Positions 35,458-44,745 of a stretch of 64,000 nt of DNA are shown here, piece by piece. The position numbers and the translations under genes are program-made. A model generated the notes under the pieces. That model ran no database searches and had not been told where the DNA came from. It saw only the letters and a list, made by a program, of their open reading frames with translations. The DNA is from Amycolatopsis jejuensis. Lineage in GTDB: Bacteria; Actinomycetota; Actinomycetes; Mycobacteriales; Pseudonocardiaceae. Positions within the stretch are counted from its first letter, which is position 1. Each line of letters begins with the position of its first letter. The stretch lies in NCBI RefSeq assembly GCF_000717335.1, contig NZ_JNYZ01000028.1:48672-112671 (forward strand). The letters run 5' to 3'.

Positions 35458-36789
35458 ATGATTTCACCCGCGCCCGGCGACGAGCTGAGCTCCGCAGCAC
35501 TCGACACGATGCTCGAGGAAACCCGCGCCCTCGTCCGGATTCCCACGGTGAGCGCCGACGCCGGCCCGGCAATGCGCACGGGAGCCGATGCCGTGGCCGG
35601 GCTGCTGGGCGCCCGCGGTTTCGACGTGTCGCTGCTCGGTACCCCGACGCATCCACTCGTCGCCGGACGCCGTCTCGTCGATCCGTCGTTGCCGACGATC
35701 CTGGTCTACGGGCACTACGACGTGCAGCCTGTGGGTCGCCTCGAGGACTGGCACAGCGCCCCCTTCGACCCGGTCGTCCGGGACGGCCGTCTCCACGGAA
35801 GGGGAACGGCGGACAGCAAGGGCCAGCTCGTCGCGGCGGTCGCCGGGATCGACCTCGCGCATCGGCTGGGCGCACCACCGTGCAACGTGGTCCTGATCGC
35901 CGACGGCGAGGAGGAGATCGGCAGCCCGAACCTCGCCGCCACCTGCACCCAGCACCGGGACCTGCTGGCCGCCGACCTGGTGATGGCCGTGGACGGGTCC
36001 ATCCACCCCAGCGGCCGCCCGGTGCTGGCGCTGGGCGCGCGGGGCCTGCTGTGCCTGGAGCTGGTGGCCACGGATCAGCGGGTCCCGCTGCACTCGGGCA
36101 ACTTCGGTGGCGCCGTCCCCAGCCCGGCCGACCGGATCGCCCGTGCGCTGGTCGCACTGGGTTCCCCCGACGGCGCACTGGCCCCACCGCTCGCGGCCGA
36201 CGCCGTCACCCCCACGGGCGACGTACTCGCCCTCGTCGACGCACTGCCCGCCCCCGAGCTCCCCGACGGCGTACCGGCGCGCCCGGCCGCCGAGCACTAC
36301 CGCCGGATCCTCCTCCACCCGACCTTCAACGTGTCGAGCATGGAGGCGGGATACACCGGACCCGGTTTCGCCACGACGATCCCCACGAGCGCCCGCGCCC
36401 GGGTCGACGCACGGCTGGTCCCCGACCAGGACCCGGAACGGCTGGCACAGCAGGTCCGCGACCGTTTGCAGGAGCTGGGAATCGACGTCGAGGTCCGGAT
36501 GCTGGCCCGGATGCCACCGACGAGCACCACCCCGCTCGATTCGGCCTCGGCCGCCGTGACGGCCGCACTGGAACAGGCGTACGGCCGCCCACCGGTCGTC
36601 CTGCCCCGCCTGGCGGGCACCGTGCCGGTCAGCATCCTGTCCGACCTGCTGGGAGTACCGGCGATGGTCGTCCCGCACGGCAACCCGGACCAGAACAACC
36701 ACGCCCCGAACGAGAACCTGGTGATCGGCCAGCTCCGGCGCGCCGCGGAGGCAATGGCGCGGACGGTTCGCTGCCCCGGTCTGGGGTGA
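35458..36789 (+). CDS. M20/M25/M40-family dipeptidase
   Basis: 443 aa, ATG 35458 with GAGGGAGA upstream. The complete dinuclear zinc site is visible: YGHYDVQP, GRGTADSKGQ, the EE pair in ADGEEEIGSPN, AVDGSIH, and NNHAPNENL near the C-terminus. The GHYDVQP/DSKGQ pattern is that of the PepV/carnosinase-like dipeptidases. Cytosolic. It diverges from the NTF2/DUF1028 pair across about 170 bp and is distinct from the AbgB-like M20 at 32462. Confidence 0.9.
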   Translation: MISPAPGDELSSAALDTMLEETRALVRIPTVSADAGPAMRTGADAVAGLLGARGFDVSLLGTPTHPLVAGRRLVDPSLPTILVYGHYDVQPVGRLEDWHSAPFDPVVRDGRLHGRGTADSKGQLVAAVAGIDLAHRLGAPPCNVVLIADGEEEIGSPNLAATCTQHRDLLAADLVMAVDGSIHPSGRPVLALGARGLLCLELVATDQRVPLHSGNFGGAVPSPADRIARALVALGSPDGALAPPLAADAVTPTGDVLALVDALPAPELPDGVPARPAAEHYRRILLHPTFNVSSMEAGYTGPGFATTIPTSARARVDARLVPDQDPERLAQQVRDRLQELGIDVEVRMLARMPPTSTTPLDSASAAVTAALEQAYGRPPVVLPRLAGTVPVSILSDLLGVPAMVVPHGNPDQNNHAPNENLVIGQLRRAAEAMARTVRCPGLG

Positions 36790-36878
36790 GCGGGGCGGCT
36801 CGGGTCTGGCGTACCGCAGAGGCGATGGCAGCGAACCATCCACCGCCCCGGCCTCCACTGGCCGGGGCAGCCGAAACG

Positions 36879-37796
36879 TCAAATACTCCCGGCAAGGCCC
36901 CCAAGCACGCCCGCATCAGCCCCCGGCACAAGCAGAACGACCTCGTCCGCGTCGGCGTAAGCCTGCCGTGCCCGGGCGACCAGATCCTCAGCCGTACCAA
37001 CGCAAGCAAGCTCCCGCACCAGACCCGACGAGAGCGGATCAACGCCACCCGCACGGGCCGCTTCCCGTAGCTCGTCGCCAAGGGGGGACGGGAGGTCGCC
37101 CGCGAAGGTGTCGAACACCGGGTTTCCCGCGAGCCGACCCAGCGTCGTGCCCAGCTGGGCCCGCGCGACCTCCAACGCAGCCTCGTGGGAATCCGCCACC
37201 ACTGCATGCACGTAAACCACCACCCACGGCCGAGCGCGACCGGCGGCACGAGCGGCCTCACGGGCCACCGTCGCAGCGCGGCGCACGAAGGCAGGCGGGG
37301 CGTTCAGCGACAGGACCAAGCCATCGGCGTACGCGCCCGCCGTGGCGATCATCTTGGGTCCCGTCGCTCCGATCAGGATCGGCGGTTCGGGGATCGGCTC
37401 GGCCGGGGGAGCCGCGGACTCGAACGACCGCACCGCGTCGATCTGCGCCCGGACCGTGCCGAGCGGGGAGCGTTGTTCCACGCCCAGCCGGGCGGCCTCG
37501 GTGGCGCTGCCTGCCCCGAGCCCGAGCACGAAGCGGCCGGGGCCGATGCATCCGGCCTGCAGCGTCTCCATGGCGAGTACCTCGGGATGCCGGACGTAGG
37601 TGGTGACGACCCCGACCCCGACGGTGAGGCGGCTCGTCGCCCCGAGGACGGCGCCGGCGACGGCGAACGCACCGCGCTCGCGCGGGTTCTCGTACACCCA
37701 CAGCCCGTGCGCCCCGCTTTCGTCCAAAGTGGAGAGCAGCGGCCGGACTTCGGGCCATGGCAGGCGATACGGGTACACGAACGAGATCTCTGGCAT
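36879..37796 (-). CDS. LLM-class (luciferase-like) flavin-dependent oxidoreductase
   Basis: 305 aa TIM-barrel flavoprotein: HGLWVYENPRERGAFAVAGAVLGATSRLTVGVGVVTTYVRHPEVLAMETLQAGCIGPGRFVLGLGAG is characteristic, as is PILIGATGPKMIATAGAYADGLVLS. Actinomycete members use either F420 (as reductases or dehydrogenases) or FMNH2 (as monooxygenases); sequence alone does not decide. Alone on its strand, convergent with the dipeptidase and divergent from the DUF1116 gene. Confidence 0.87.
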   Translation of the reverse strand: MPEISFVYPYRLPWPEVRPLLSTLDESGAHGLWVYENPRERGAFAVAGAVLGATSRLTVGVGVVTTYVRHPEVLAMETLQAGCIGPGRFVLGLGAGSATEAARLGVEQRSPLGTVRAQIDAVRSFESAAPPAEPIPEPPILIGATGPKMIATAGAYADGLVLSLNAPPAFVRRAATVAREAARAAGRARPWVVVYVHAVVADSHEAALEVARAQLGTTLGRLAGNPVFDTFAGDLPSPLGDELREAARAGGVDPLSSGLVRELACVGTAEDLVARARQAYADADEVVLLVPGADAGVLGGLAGSI

Positions 37797-37908
37797 CGGC
37801 CAAAACTACAAAGCTCCACCCCGCCCGGGTAGGGCCAATTCCGGGGCATTGGTCGCGACGTTCGCCGGAAGCCTGGCGACCGCGCGGCCACCCGGAAACG
37901 ATCGGGCC

Positions 37909-39177
37909 ATGAGTACGACGTTTCCTGCCGCGAGCCCGCAGATCCGCCCGGCGAGCGCGGCCAGCATGCAGCGGATGCTCGAGGCCCAGCCGGTCCTGGT
38001 CGACGTGCTCCCCGCGGGCGAGGCCCTGGACGGGATGACGCCGGACACGGTGCTGGTCGCCGGTCCGGTCATGGCGCCGGGGGAGTACCACGGTCCGCAG
38101 CGCGACGCGATCCGGTACGCGGCGGTCCACGAAGGACTCGCGCCGGACCCGGACCAGGCCTGGGAACGCCTGGTCGCCGGGAAGATCAAGCTCGGGCACA
38201 CGCTCGACTACGGCTGCGTCGGCTCCACCGCGGGCGTGCACACGTTCTCGACCCCGGTGTACCGCGTCGAGGACCCGGCGACCGGCGTCCGGGCGCACTG
38301 CGGGATGTACGAGTTCGGGACGCGCCGGGGGCTCAGCCTCGGGGTGTACGACGACGAGGTCCGCGACCGGCTCCACCGGCTGGAGGAGGAGGTCGCACCC
38401 GCGATCGGCGCCGCCGTCCGCGCCGCAGGCGGGATCCCGCTGCTGCCGATGATGAGCCGGGCCCTGCGGATGGGCGACGAACTGCACAGCCGCACGCTCG
38501 CCGCCGCGCACGTGCTGGCCCGCACTCTGATGGCCCCGCTCGCCGACCTTGGTCACCCGCATCGCCGCACCGCGATCGAATACCTGACGACGATCGACCC
38601 GCTCTTCCTCCGCCTCTCGATGGCGGCCGCGACCGTGATCGTGACCAGCGGGCACGGGGTCCCCGGCTCGACGGTCGTCACCGGAATGGTCATGAACTGC
38701 CGCCGCTTCCACGTGCGGCTCGCCGGAAGCGACCGCTGGTTCGCCGCCCCGCTGCCGGAGCCGCGCGGCCGGTTCTTCCCCGGCTTCAGCGTCGACGACG
38801 TCGTGTGGACCGGCGGCGAGAGCTGCATGACGGAGTGCGCCGGGCTGGGCGGGATGGCGCAGGCCGCCGCGCCCGCGCTGCTGGACTACCACGACGGCGA
38901 TTTCGCCGGGCTGATCAGGCACAACCTGGGCTTATACTCGATCGTCCGCACGGAGCACCCGGACCTGGTCATCCCGGCGCTGGGGTTCCGTGGGGTGCCG
39001 TTCGGCATCGACGCCGAGCTGGTCGCCGACACAGGGCTGACTCCGCTCATCGACGTGGGGTACGCCGGGATCGGGGTGGGGCAAGTTGGCGCAGGGTCGG
39101 TCCGCGCACCACTGGCGTGCTTCACCGAGGCGCTCGCCGCCGGTGCCGCAACCGGTGCCGATGCCACCGGTGCCTGA
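37909..39177 (+). CDS. DUF1116 (YlbE-like) protein
   Basis: 422 aa from ATG 37909. LVDVLPAGEALDGMTPDTVLVAGP at the start, then HTLDYGCVGSTAGVHTFSTPVY, MMSRALRMGDELHSRTLAA, and SGHGVPGSTVVTGMVMNCRRFHVRLAG, are the DUF1116 pattern. In E. coli the homologue YlbE is encoded with FdrA and YlbF; from memory these were linked to oxamate transcarbamylase. No fdrA or carbamate-kinase gene is next to it here. It overlaps the following regulator by 17 bp, which suggests a dedicated control circuit for ureido or carbamoyl-compound use. Confidence 0.85.
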   Translation: MSTTFPAASPQIRPASAASMQRMLEAQPVLVDVLPAGEALDGMTPDTVLVAGPVMAPGEYHGPQRDAIRYAAVHEGLAPDPDQAWERLVAGKIKLGHTLDYGCVGSTAGVHTFSTPVYRVEDPATGVRAHCGMYEFGTRRGLSLGVYDDEVRDRLHRLEEEVAPAIGAAVRAAGGIPLLPMMSRALRMGDELHSRTLAAAHVLARTLMAPLADLGHPHRRTAIEYLTTIDPLFLRLSMAAATVIVTSGHGVPGSTVVTGMVMNCRRFHVRLAGSDRWFAAPLPEPRGRFFPGFSVDDVVWTGGESCMTECAGLGGMAQAAAPALLDYHDGDFAGLIRHNLGLYSIVRTEHPDLVIPALGFRGVPFGIDAELVADTGLTPLIDVGYAGIGVGQVGAGSVRAPLACFTEALAAGAATGADATGA

Positions 39178-40633
39178 CGTCCGCCCGCGGGAGATGATCC
39201 CCGCGGAGCAGCTGGTGGCCATTCTCGGGCACTGGTCGGAAGGCAGCGCGCCGCTGTACGAGCAGCTCGCCGAGGCGATGCGGGCCGCGGTCCGCCGGGG
39301 TGAACTCGCGCCCGGCGTGCTGCTGCCCCCGCAGCGGGCTCTCGCCGGTCTGCTCGCGGTCAGCCGCACGACGGTGATCGCGACCGTCGACCTCTTGCGC
39401 AGCGAGGGCTGGCTGCACAGCGTCCAGGGAAGCGGGACCTGGGTGACCAGACCGCAGGGCGCGCCGCACGGTCCGTCGGCCGGTCCACCGTCGTCGCACC
39501 GCGTGCGGCGCCTCATCCACGAGAGCGGGTCGCGCTTCCGGCGGACGGCGCTCGACCTCGGTTCGGCCATCTTCGACGAGCCGTGCTGGCCGTCCGGCGT
39601 GTCGATCGACGGGCTGCGTGACGACCTGGACTCGCTGGCCCGGCTCAGCGGCGAGATGGCGTGCGGGGTCCGGGAGCTGCGGGAGGAGATCGCGGAGTTC
39701 CTGACCCGGCGCGGCCTGCCGACCACCTTCGACCAGATCTGCATCACCACCGGCGCGCAGCAGGCGGTGTGGCTCGCCGCGACGTACTTCAGCGAGCCGA
39801 TGCGGCCGGTCGTCGTCGAGGACCCGACCTGGGTGGCCGCGCTCGACGTCGTCCGCTCACTGCAGTGCCCGATCCTTTCGGTGCCGGTCGACCGGCAGGG
39901 GCTGAGCGTGCTCACCCTGGAACGGCTCCTCCAGCGGACGCGGCCCGCGATGGTCCTGACCGTCCCGGAGTTCCACAACCCCACCGGCGCCCGGATGCCC
40001 GAGCCACGGCGGGACCGGCTGGCGACCTTGAGCGCGGAGTACCAGGTGCCGGTCGTCGAGGACCTGTCGCTGTGGGGGCTGTCGCTGCGCCCCGGCGGCG
40101 ATCGGCTGAACTCGATCGCCGCCTGCCGGCCGGACGCTCCCGTGGTCACGATCGGCTCGTTCACGAAACTGCTGTGGCACGGCATCCGCGTCGGCTGGAT
40201 CCGCGCGCGGGAGGACGTGATCAGCCGGATCGCCCAGCTGAAGGTGACCGTCGACGCCGGCACGCCCGAGCTGTGCCAGCTGCTGGCCGCGCGCTCGCTA
40301 CCGGTGATCGACGAGGTCTGCGCGCGCCGGACCGCGCACCTCGAAGCGTCGCTCGCGGTGATCGACGACTGGCTCGGTTCACTCGATCCGGCATGGAGCT
40401 ACGAGGTCCCCGACGGCGGGATGTCGATCTGGACGCGGCTGCCGGTGGGGAATGCCATGGAGTTCAGCCAGGTAGCGTTGCGGCATTCGGTGGATTTCTG
40501 GCCGGGCAACGTCTTCTCGGCGACACATGCACACGGCGACCGGGTCCGGCTCCCGCTGGGCCGTCGGCTCGACTACCTCGGGGAGGCACTGGGGCGGCTC
40601 GAGGTTGCGTGGAACGAGTATTTGGGCCGCTGA
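39161..40633 (+). CDS. MocR-type GntR/aminotransferase-fold regulator
   Basis: About 490 aa if it begins at ATG 39161, inside the DUF1116 gene; ATG 39194 is an alternative. The N-terminal winged helix reads PLYEQLAEAMRAAVRRGELAPGVLLPPQRALAGLLAVSRTTVIATVDLLRSEGWL, followed by a class-I aminotransferase domain with the PLP lysine in IGSFTKLLWHGIRVGWI. MocR regulators sense PLP with an amine or amino acid, so this gene probably controls DUF1116 or a neighbour in response to a nitrogen compound. Confidence 0.88.
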   Translation: MPPVPDVRPREMIPAEQLVAILGHWSEGSAPLYEQLAEAMRAAVRRGELAPGVLLPPQRALAGLLAVSRTTVIATVDLLRSEGWLHSVQGSGTWVTRPQGAPHGPSAGPPSSHRVRRLIHESGSRFRRTALDLGSAIFDEPCWPSGVSIDGLRDDLDSLARLSGEMACGVRELREEIAEFLTRRGLPTTFDQICITTGAQQAVWLAATYFSEPMRPVVVEDPTWVAALDVVRSLQCPILSVPVDRQGLSVLTLERLLQRTRPAMVLTVPEFHNPTGARMPEPRRDRLATLSAEYQVPVVEDLSLWGLSLRPGGDRLNSIAACRPDAPVVTIGSFTKLLWHGIRVGWIRAREDVISRIAQLKVTVDAGTPELCQLLAARSLPVIDEVCARRTAHLEASLAVIDDWLGSLDPAWSYEVPDGGMSIWTRLPVGNAMEFSQVALRHSVDFWPGNVFSATHAHGDRVRLPLGRRLDYLGEALGRLEVAWNEYLGR

Positions 40634-40992
40634 ACGCGGAGTTCCGCCATGTCCGGCAACAGGTGGCTCGGGTATTCGTGAACCCGCCATGGAAACCAGC
40701 CGACGACGAGGCTCAGCGTGAGCAGGTCCGCGTGGGTGTGCCCAGGGCCCGAAAACCGCGTCGAACCCGGCTGCCGTTCCGCATCACCACGAGGATCCCG
40801 CCGGGCATCATCGTCTCCGAGGGCGTGCCACCTCCCAGCCGCCGGTCCACAGCAGGAAATGCCGTCCCGGATCTTCGGTTGTGGTCCGGTCCGGCGCCTC
40901 GGCGATTGGTGTCGTTCGCGCCCGGATCGGTTGCGGACCCGCCGAGCACCTCGACGGTGCCGAGTCCCCAGCGGGCCGCGAAACACCCGAGT
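40634..40992. other. Convergent intergenic gap, no supported gene
   Basis: Lies between the MocR gene and the importer operon. On the - strand short coding-like pieces appear in shifted frames (MMPGGILVVMRNGS, LLTLSLVVGWFPWRVHEYP) without a continuous reading frame; possibly a decayed gene. No terminator hairpin was evident. Confidence 0.35.
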
Positions 40993-42519
40993 TCAGCCAC
41001 CACGCACCTCACGGACAAGCTCAGCCGCCGACCCCTGCGCGAGCCGGGCAATGTCGCGCTCGGTGACCTCACCGCCATCCAGCGTGCCGACCACATCACC
41101 TTCGCGGATGACGTGCACCCGGTCGCAGATCTGCGCGAGCTGGCTGAAGTCCCCCGAAACGATCAGCACCACCGCGCCGCTGTCGGCGACGGCGCGCAGC
41201 CGCAGCAGGATGGCCTGGCTCGCGGCGGCGTCGACGCCCTGGGTCGGTTCGTGCAGGATCCACGTGCTCGGGTCGGTTTGCAGCCATTTGCCGAGCAGCA
41301 TCTTCTGCTGGTTGCCGCCGCTGAATGCCCACACCGGCCGGTCCGCGTCGAGCGGGGTCACGCCGACGTCGGCCATCACCTGCCGTGCGCCCGCGCGCTC
41401 GCGCGAGTGGCTCAGACCGAGGCGGCCGTGGAAGCGGGACAGGACAGTGATGCTGACGTTGTCCCGTGCCGAACCCTCCCGCCAGAGCCCGGCGCGCAGC
41501 CGATCCGCGGGTACGAGCGCAACCCCGCGCTGCCGGGCGACGCGGTACCCGTGCCGCGCAGGCAGGACAGACCCGTCGACGGACACGGTGCCGCGCAACG
41601 GTTTTCGCAATCCGGCCAGTACCTCCGGCAGGTCCTCACAGCCCATACCCGCCAGCCCGGTCACTCCGGTGACGATGCCGCGGGGTGCGTCGAGATCGAC
41701 GGCGCGGAGCCGCTCCGTGGACAGGCCGCGGACCTCGAGCCCGGGCCGCGGGTCGAGGGGGTGCTCCGACCGCAGGGGTACCGCGTCGAGCGAAGCGCCG
41801 AGCATCGCCTCGATCAGCTGGTCCCGGCTGACGTCGCGAGTGTCGGCCGACAGCGCGACCCGGCCGTCGCGCAGGATGCTCAGCCGATGCGTCACCTCGT
41901 CGATCTCGGCCATCCGGTGGCTGACGTAGATCACCGCATTGCCCGCCTCCGCGACCCGGCGCACCGTGTCGATCAAGTGCTGGACCTCGCCGGTCGGCAG
42001 GTTCGCGGTGGGCTCGTCGAGGATGAACAGCATCGGCTGGGCGCCCGACGTCCGGCGCAGGCGGAACATCGCCCTGGCAAAGGCGACCTGGGCCCGCGCG
42101 GCCGCCGGGAGGTCCGCGACCAGCTGCCGGGGATGGATCCGCGCCTGCAGTTCCTCCAGCAGAAGCCCGACCTCGGCAGCCAGCGCACGCCGCCGGACCG
42201 GCGCCAGCGCCCGGGTGGCGTAGCGGCTTGCGACGACCACGTTGTCCAGCACCGGAAGGGACGGTTCGAGACCGAGATCCTGGTGCAGCACAACGACCCG
42301 GCCGGTGCCGTCGCCGAGCGGTTCGCCGCCGAACGTCGCCAGACCGGCGTCGGCCCGGTGGTACCCGGAGAGGACCTTGACGAGCGTCGACTTCCCGCTG
42401 CCGTTGAGCCCGAGCAGCCCGTGGATCTCGCCGAGCCCGACCTGCAGGTCGACGCCGTCCAGGACCCGGTTGGGGCCGAACGACTTCACCACGCCGGACA
42501 CAGTGAGCCCGCCGGTCAT
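40993..42519 (-). CDS. RbsA-like tandem ABC ATPase with atypical motifs
   Basis: 508 aa, ATG 42519 overlapping the permease stop by ATGA. Two fused ABC domains as in RbsA/XylG/MglA. Domain 1: Walker A GLNGSGKST, Walker B LFILDEPTANL, but the signature reads LPAAARAQVAFARA instead of an LSxGQ form. Domain 2: a weak P-loop (usual for this family), an intact FSGGNQQKMLLGKWL signature, and Walker B ILHEPTQGVD with His in place of Asp; the catalytic Glu is kept. It would power the sugar-type importer encoded upstream. The unusual residues mark it as divergent but probably functional. Confidence 0.88.
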   Translation of the reverse strand: MTGGLTVSGVVKSFGPNRVLDGVDLQVGLGEIHGLLGLNGSGKSTLVKVLSGYHRADAGLATFGGEPLGDGTGRVVVLHQDLGLEPSLPVLDNVVVASRYATRALAPVRRRALAAEVGLLLEELQARIHPRQLVADLPAAARAQVAFARAMFRLRRTSGAQPMLFILDEPTANLPTGEVQHLIDTVRRVAEAGNAVIYVSHRMAEIDEVTHRLSILRDGRVALSADTRDVSRDQLIEAMLGASLDAVPLRSEHPLDPRPGLEVRGLSTERLRAVDLDAPRGIVTGVTGLAGMGCEDLPEVLAGLRKPLRGTVSVDGSVLPARHGYRVARQRGVALVPADRLRAGLWREGSARDNVSITVLSRFHGRLGLSHSRERAGARQVMADVGVTPLDADRPVWAFSGGNQQKMLLGKWLQTDPSTWILHEPTQGVDAAASQAILLRLRAVADSGAVVLIVSGDFSQLAQICDRVHVIREGDVVGTLDGGEVTERDIARLAQGSAAELVREVRGG

Positions 42520-43493
42520 CTGTTCGCCTTTCCCGACGCGAGCTTGGCGACCGTGATCGCCAGGATGAGCGCCAGCCCGTTGAAGACGTTGTTGACCCAC
42601 GCCTGTGCCCCCGCGAGCTGCATGCCCGTGATGCCGATGGTGAGCAGGTACAGCGCGATCATCGTGCCCCAGGCGTTGACCTGCCCGGCTTTGACGGCCG
42701 TCGCGCCGAGGAAGATCGCGGCGAACGGCTGGAGCAGGTAGCTCGGGCCGCTGCCGGGGTCCGCCGCGCCCATCTGGCCGAGCAGCACTATGCCGGCGAA
42801 CGCGGCGATCAGTGCGCACGCGATGAGCGCGCCGGCCCGCAGCCGCGCGACCGGCAGGCCGGACAGCCGCGCGGCCTCCGGGTTGCCACCGGTGAACAGC
42901 AGGTACCGCCCCAATGGCGTGCGCTCGTAGACGTACCAGACCACGACGACCAGGATCCAGGCGTACCAGGTCGCGGCGGGCAACCCGAACACCTCGTGCC
43001 TGCTGAACTCCACCAGCGAATGCGGGACTCCGGTCAGGATCTGGCTGCCGGTCGCCGCGTAGGCCATGCCGCCCAGCGCGATCAGGGAGCCCAGGGTCAG
43101 CACGAGCGAGTCGACACCGACCGACACGATGAAGAACGCGTTGACCGCGCCGACCACGAGTCCGAAAACCAGTGCGGCGAGAACCGCGATCAGCACGGGC
43201 ACGCCCGCGATCGTCAGCGCGGCAAGCAAGGCCGCGGCGCCGGTCATCACCGCCGAAACCGAGAAGTCGATGTCGCCCACCAGGATCGGGATGGACGCGC
43301 CCAGTGCGAGCAGGAGAACGACGGACTGGGTGTTGACCATCGCCTTGAGGTTGCCGGTCGTCGCGAACGTGTCCGGGTAGAGCACCGAGAAGCCGATGAA
43401 CAGCACGACCGCCACGATCACGACCGCGTACCTGCTCACCCAGCCTCGCCACGCGATACCCGGCCGTCCGGCCACGGCTTCCGTTAGCGCCAT
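42516..43493 (-). CDS. RbsC-like ABC transporter permease
   Basis: 325 aa with about 8-10 membrane helices. GASIPILVGDIDFSVSAVMTGAAALLA and TGGNPEAARLSGLPVARLRAGALI are the BPD_transp_2 hallmarks of ribose/xylose-type permeases; GANAFFI-like and GSGPSYLLQPFAAIFLGATA segments also fit. Normally works as a homodimer with the fused ATPase. Middle gene of a binding protein-permease-ATPase operon. Confidence 0.9.
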   Translation of the reverse strand: MALTEAVAGRPGIAWRGWVSRYAVVIVAVVLFIGFSVLYPDTFATTGNLKAMVNTQSVVLLLALGASIPILVGDIDFSVSAVMTGAAALLAALTIAGVPVLIAVLAALVFGLVVGAVNAFFIVSVGVDSLVLTLGSLIALGGMAYAATGSQILTGVPHSLVEFSRHEVFGLPAATWYAWILVVVVWYVYERTPLGRYLLFTGGNPEAARLSGLPVARLRAGALIACALIAAFAGIVLLGQMGAADPGSGPSYLLQPFAAIFLGATAVKAGQVNAWGTMIALYLLTIGITGMQLAGAQAWVNNVFNGLALILAITVAKLASGKANR

Positions 43494-43529
43494 TGCTTGC
43501 GGTTCCTTCCTGCTGCGGAGATCGGGGGA

Positions 43530-44645
43530 TCAGCTGACGCCCCACGCCTTCCCGAACACCGCGGGCGTGTTCTCGTAACCGGGGAAGAGATCGGTCACGG
43601 TCTTGGCGTTGCCGATGTTCGTCTTGTCGACGAGTCGGCGCGGCACGGAGACATCCCACGGCTTCGCCCCGACGATCACGCGCGCCAGCTGGTCGACGAC
43701 GGCGTAACCGACCCAAGCAGGCGGCGGCAGGACCACGTCCACTGCTTCGGTGCCCTCGCGGACCATCTTCAGGTTGGCCTCGACGCCGTCGCCGCTGACG
43801 ATCTTGACGTCGGGCCGCAGGGAGGCGACCGCGGGAGCACTGAGCGTGGCGAGACTGTCGAAGAGGGTGACGAGGTACTTGACGTCGGGGTTCGCCCGTA
43901 GCACGGCCTGCGTTGCCGAGGGCACGCTGGTGCCGAGCTGGGCCAGGTCGATCGGGGCTTCGGTGACCTTGCAGTCCGGGCAGGTGCCGAAGACCTGGTG
44001 GATGGCGTCCTCGTGGCGGTTCGCGGCCGGGAACGCCGGAAGGTGCAGGACCGCGGCCTTGGCGGAGCAGCCGGAGTCGGCCAGTATCCAGTTGGCCATG
44101 TCGGCGCCGCGGCTGCGGAAGTCGGACGGCACGCTGGCCTGTATCCCGTCGGGCAGCTTCTCGCCCGGCGGCACCTGGAAGAGCGTGATCACCGAGATCC
44201 CCGCCTTGCGGGCGTCCGCGATCTGCTGGGTGACCAGCTCGAGGTGCACGTTGACGACGATCCCTGCCGGATGCTGGGCGACGGCCTGCGCCATGCCCTC
44301 GGTGGCGGACTTGGACGTCCCGTCGGAGTAGAACACCTTCCCGGTCGCCCCGGCGGCCTTGGCGGCCGCCACGAAGCCGTCCCCGATGTCGTGCTGGATC
44401 TTCACCTGTGCCGGCTGGATGAGCCAGAGTTCCTTGCCCGCCAAGCCCTTGACGTCGAGCTGCGGCGGCGTCGCCAGCTGGGGTACCGCGCGGGCGGCGT
44501 CGGTCGCGGTCTTGGCGGCTTGGACGCAGGCAGCCGCACCCGCGGAGGTGCCGTTCCCGCTTCCCGCGTCCTGTTTCGATCCGCAGGCTGTCATCGCGGC
44601 CAGCAGCGTCAGCACGACGGCTCCGACCATCATTTTGCGTTCCAC
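43530..44645 (-). CDS. Periplasmic-binding-type sugar ABC lipoprotein (RbsB-like)
   Basis: 371 aa, GTG 44645 with AAGGTG upstream. Lipoprotein signal: VVLTLLAAMTAC with the lipidated Cys at about residue 21. The mature part is a Peripla_BP_4 fold (LWLIQPAQVKIQHDIGDGFVAAAKAAGATG, VNVHLELVTQQIADARKAGISVITL). It is anchored to the outer face of the membrane and delivers substrate to the permease. Such binding proteins take pentoses, inositol, autoinducer-2 or even purine-like compounds; the ligand is not evident. Confidence 0.88.
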   Translation of the reverse strand: MERKMMVGAVVLTLLAAMTACGSKQDAGSGNGTSAGAAACVQAAKTATDAARAVPQLATPPQLDVKGLAGKELWLIQPAQVKIQHDIGDGFVAAAKAAGATGKVFYSDGTSKSATEGMAQAVAQHPAGIVVNVHLELVTQQIADARKAGISVITLFQVPPGEKLPDGIQASVPSDFRSRGADMANWILADSGCSAKAAVLHLPAFPAANRHEDAIHQVFGTCPDCKVTEAPIDLAQLGTSVPSATQAVLRANPDVKYLVTLFDSLATLSAPAVASLRPDVKIVSGDGVEANLKMVREGTEAVDVVLPPPAWVGYAVVDQLARVIVGAKPWDVSVPRRLVDKTNIGNAKTVTDLFPGYENTPAVFGKAWGVS

Positions 44646-44745
44646 GGGCGTTCACCTTCCGGCTGGATCGGGCAGGCACCCAGTGTCGAAGCCGCCGGAT
44701 GCCGCGGCCAGATCCAATACCGCGGGTTTGGTATCGCGGTGGCGC

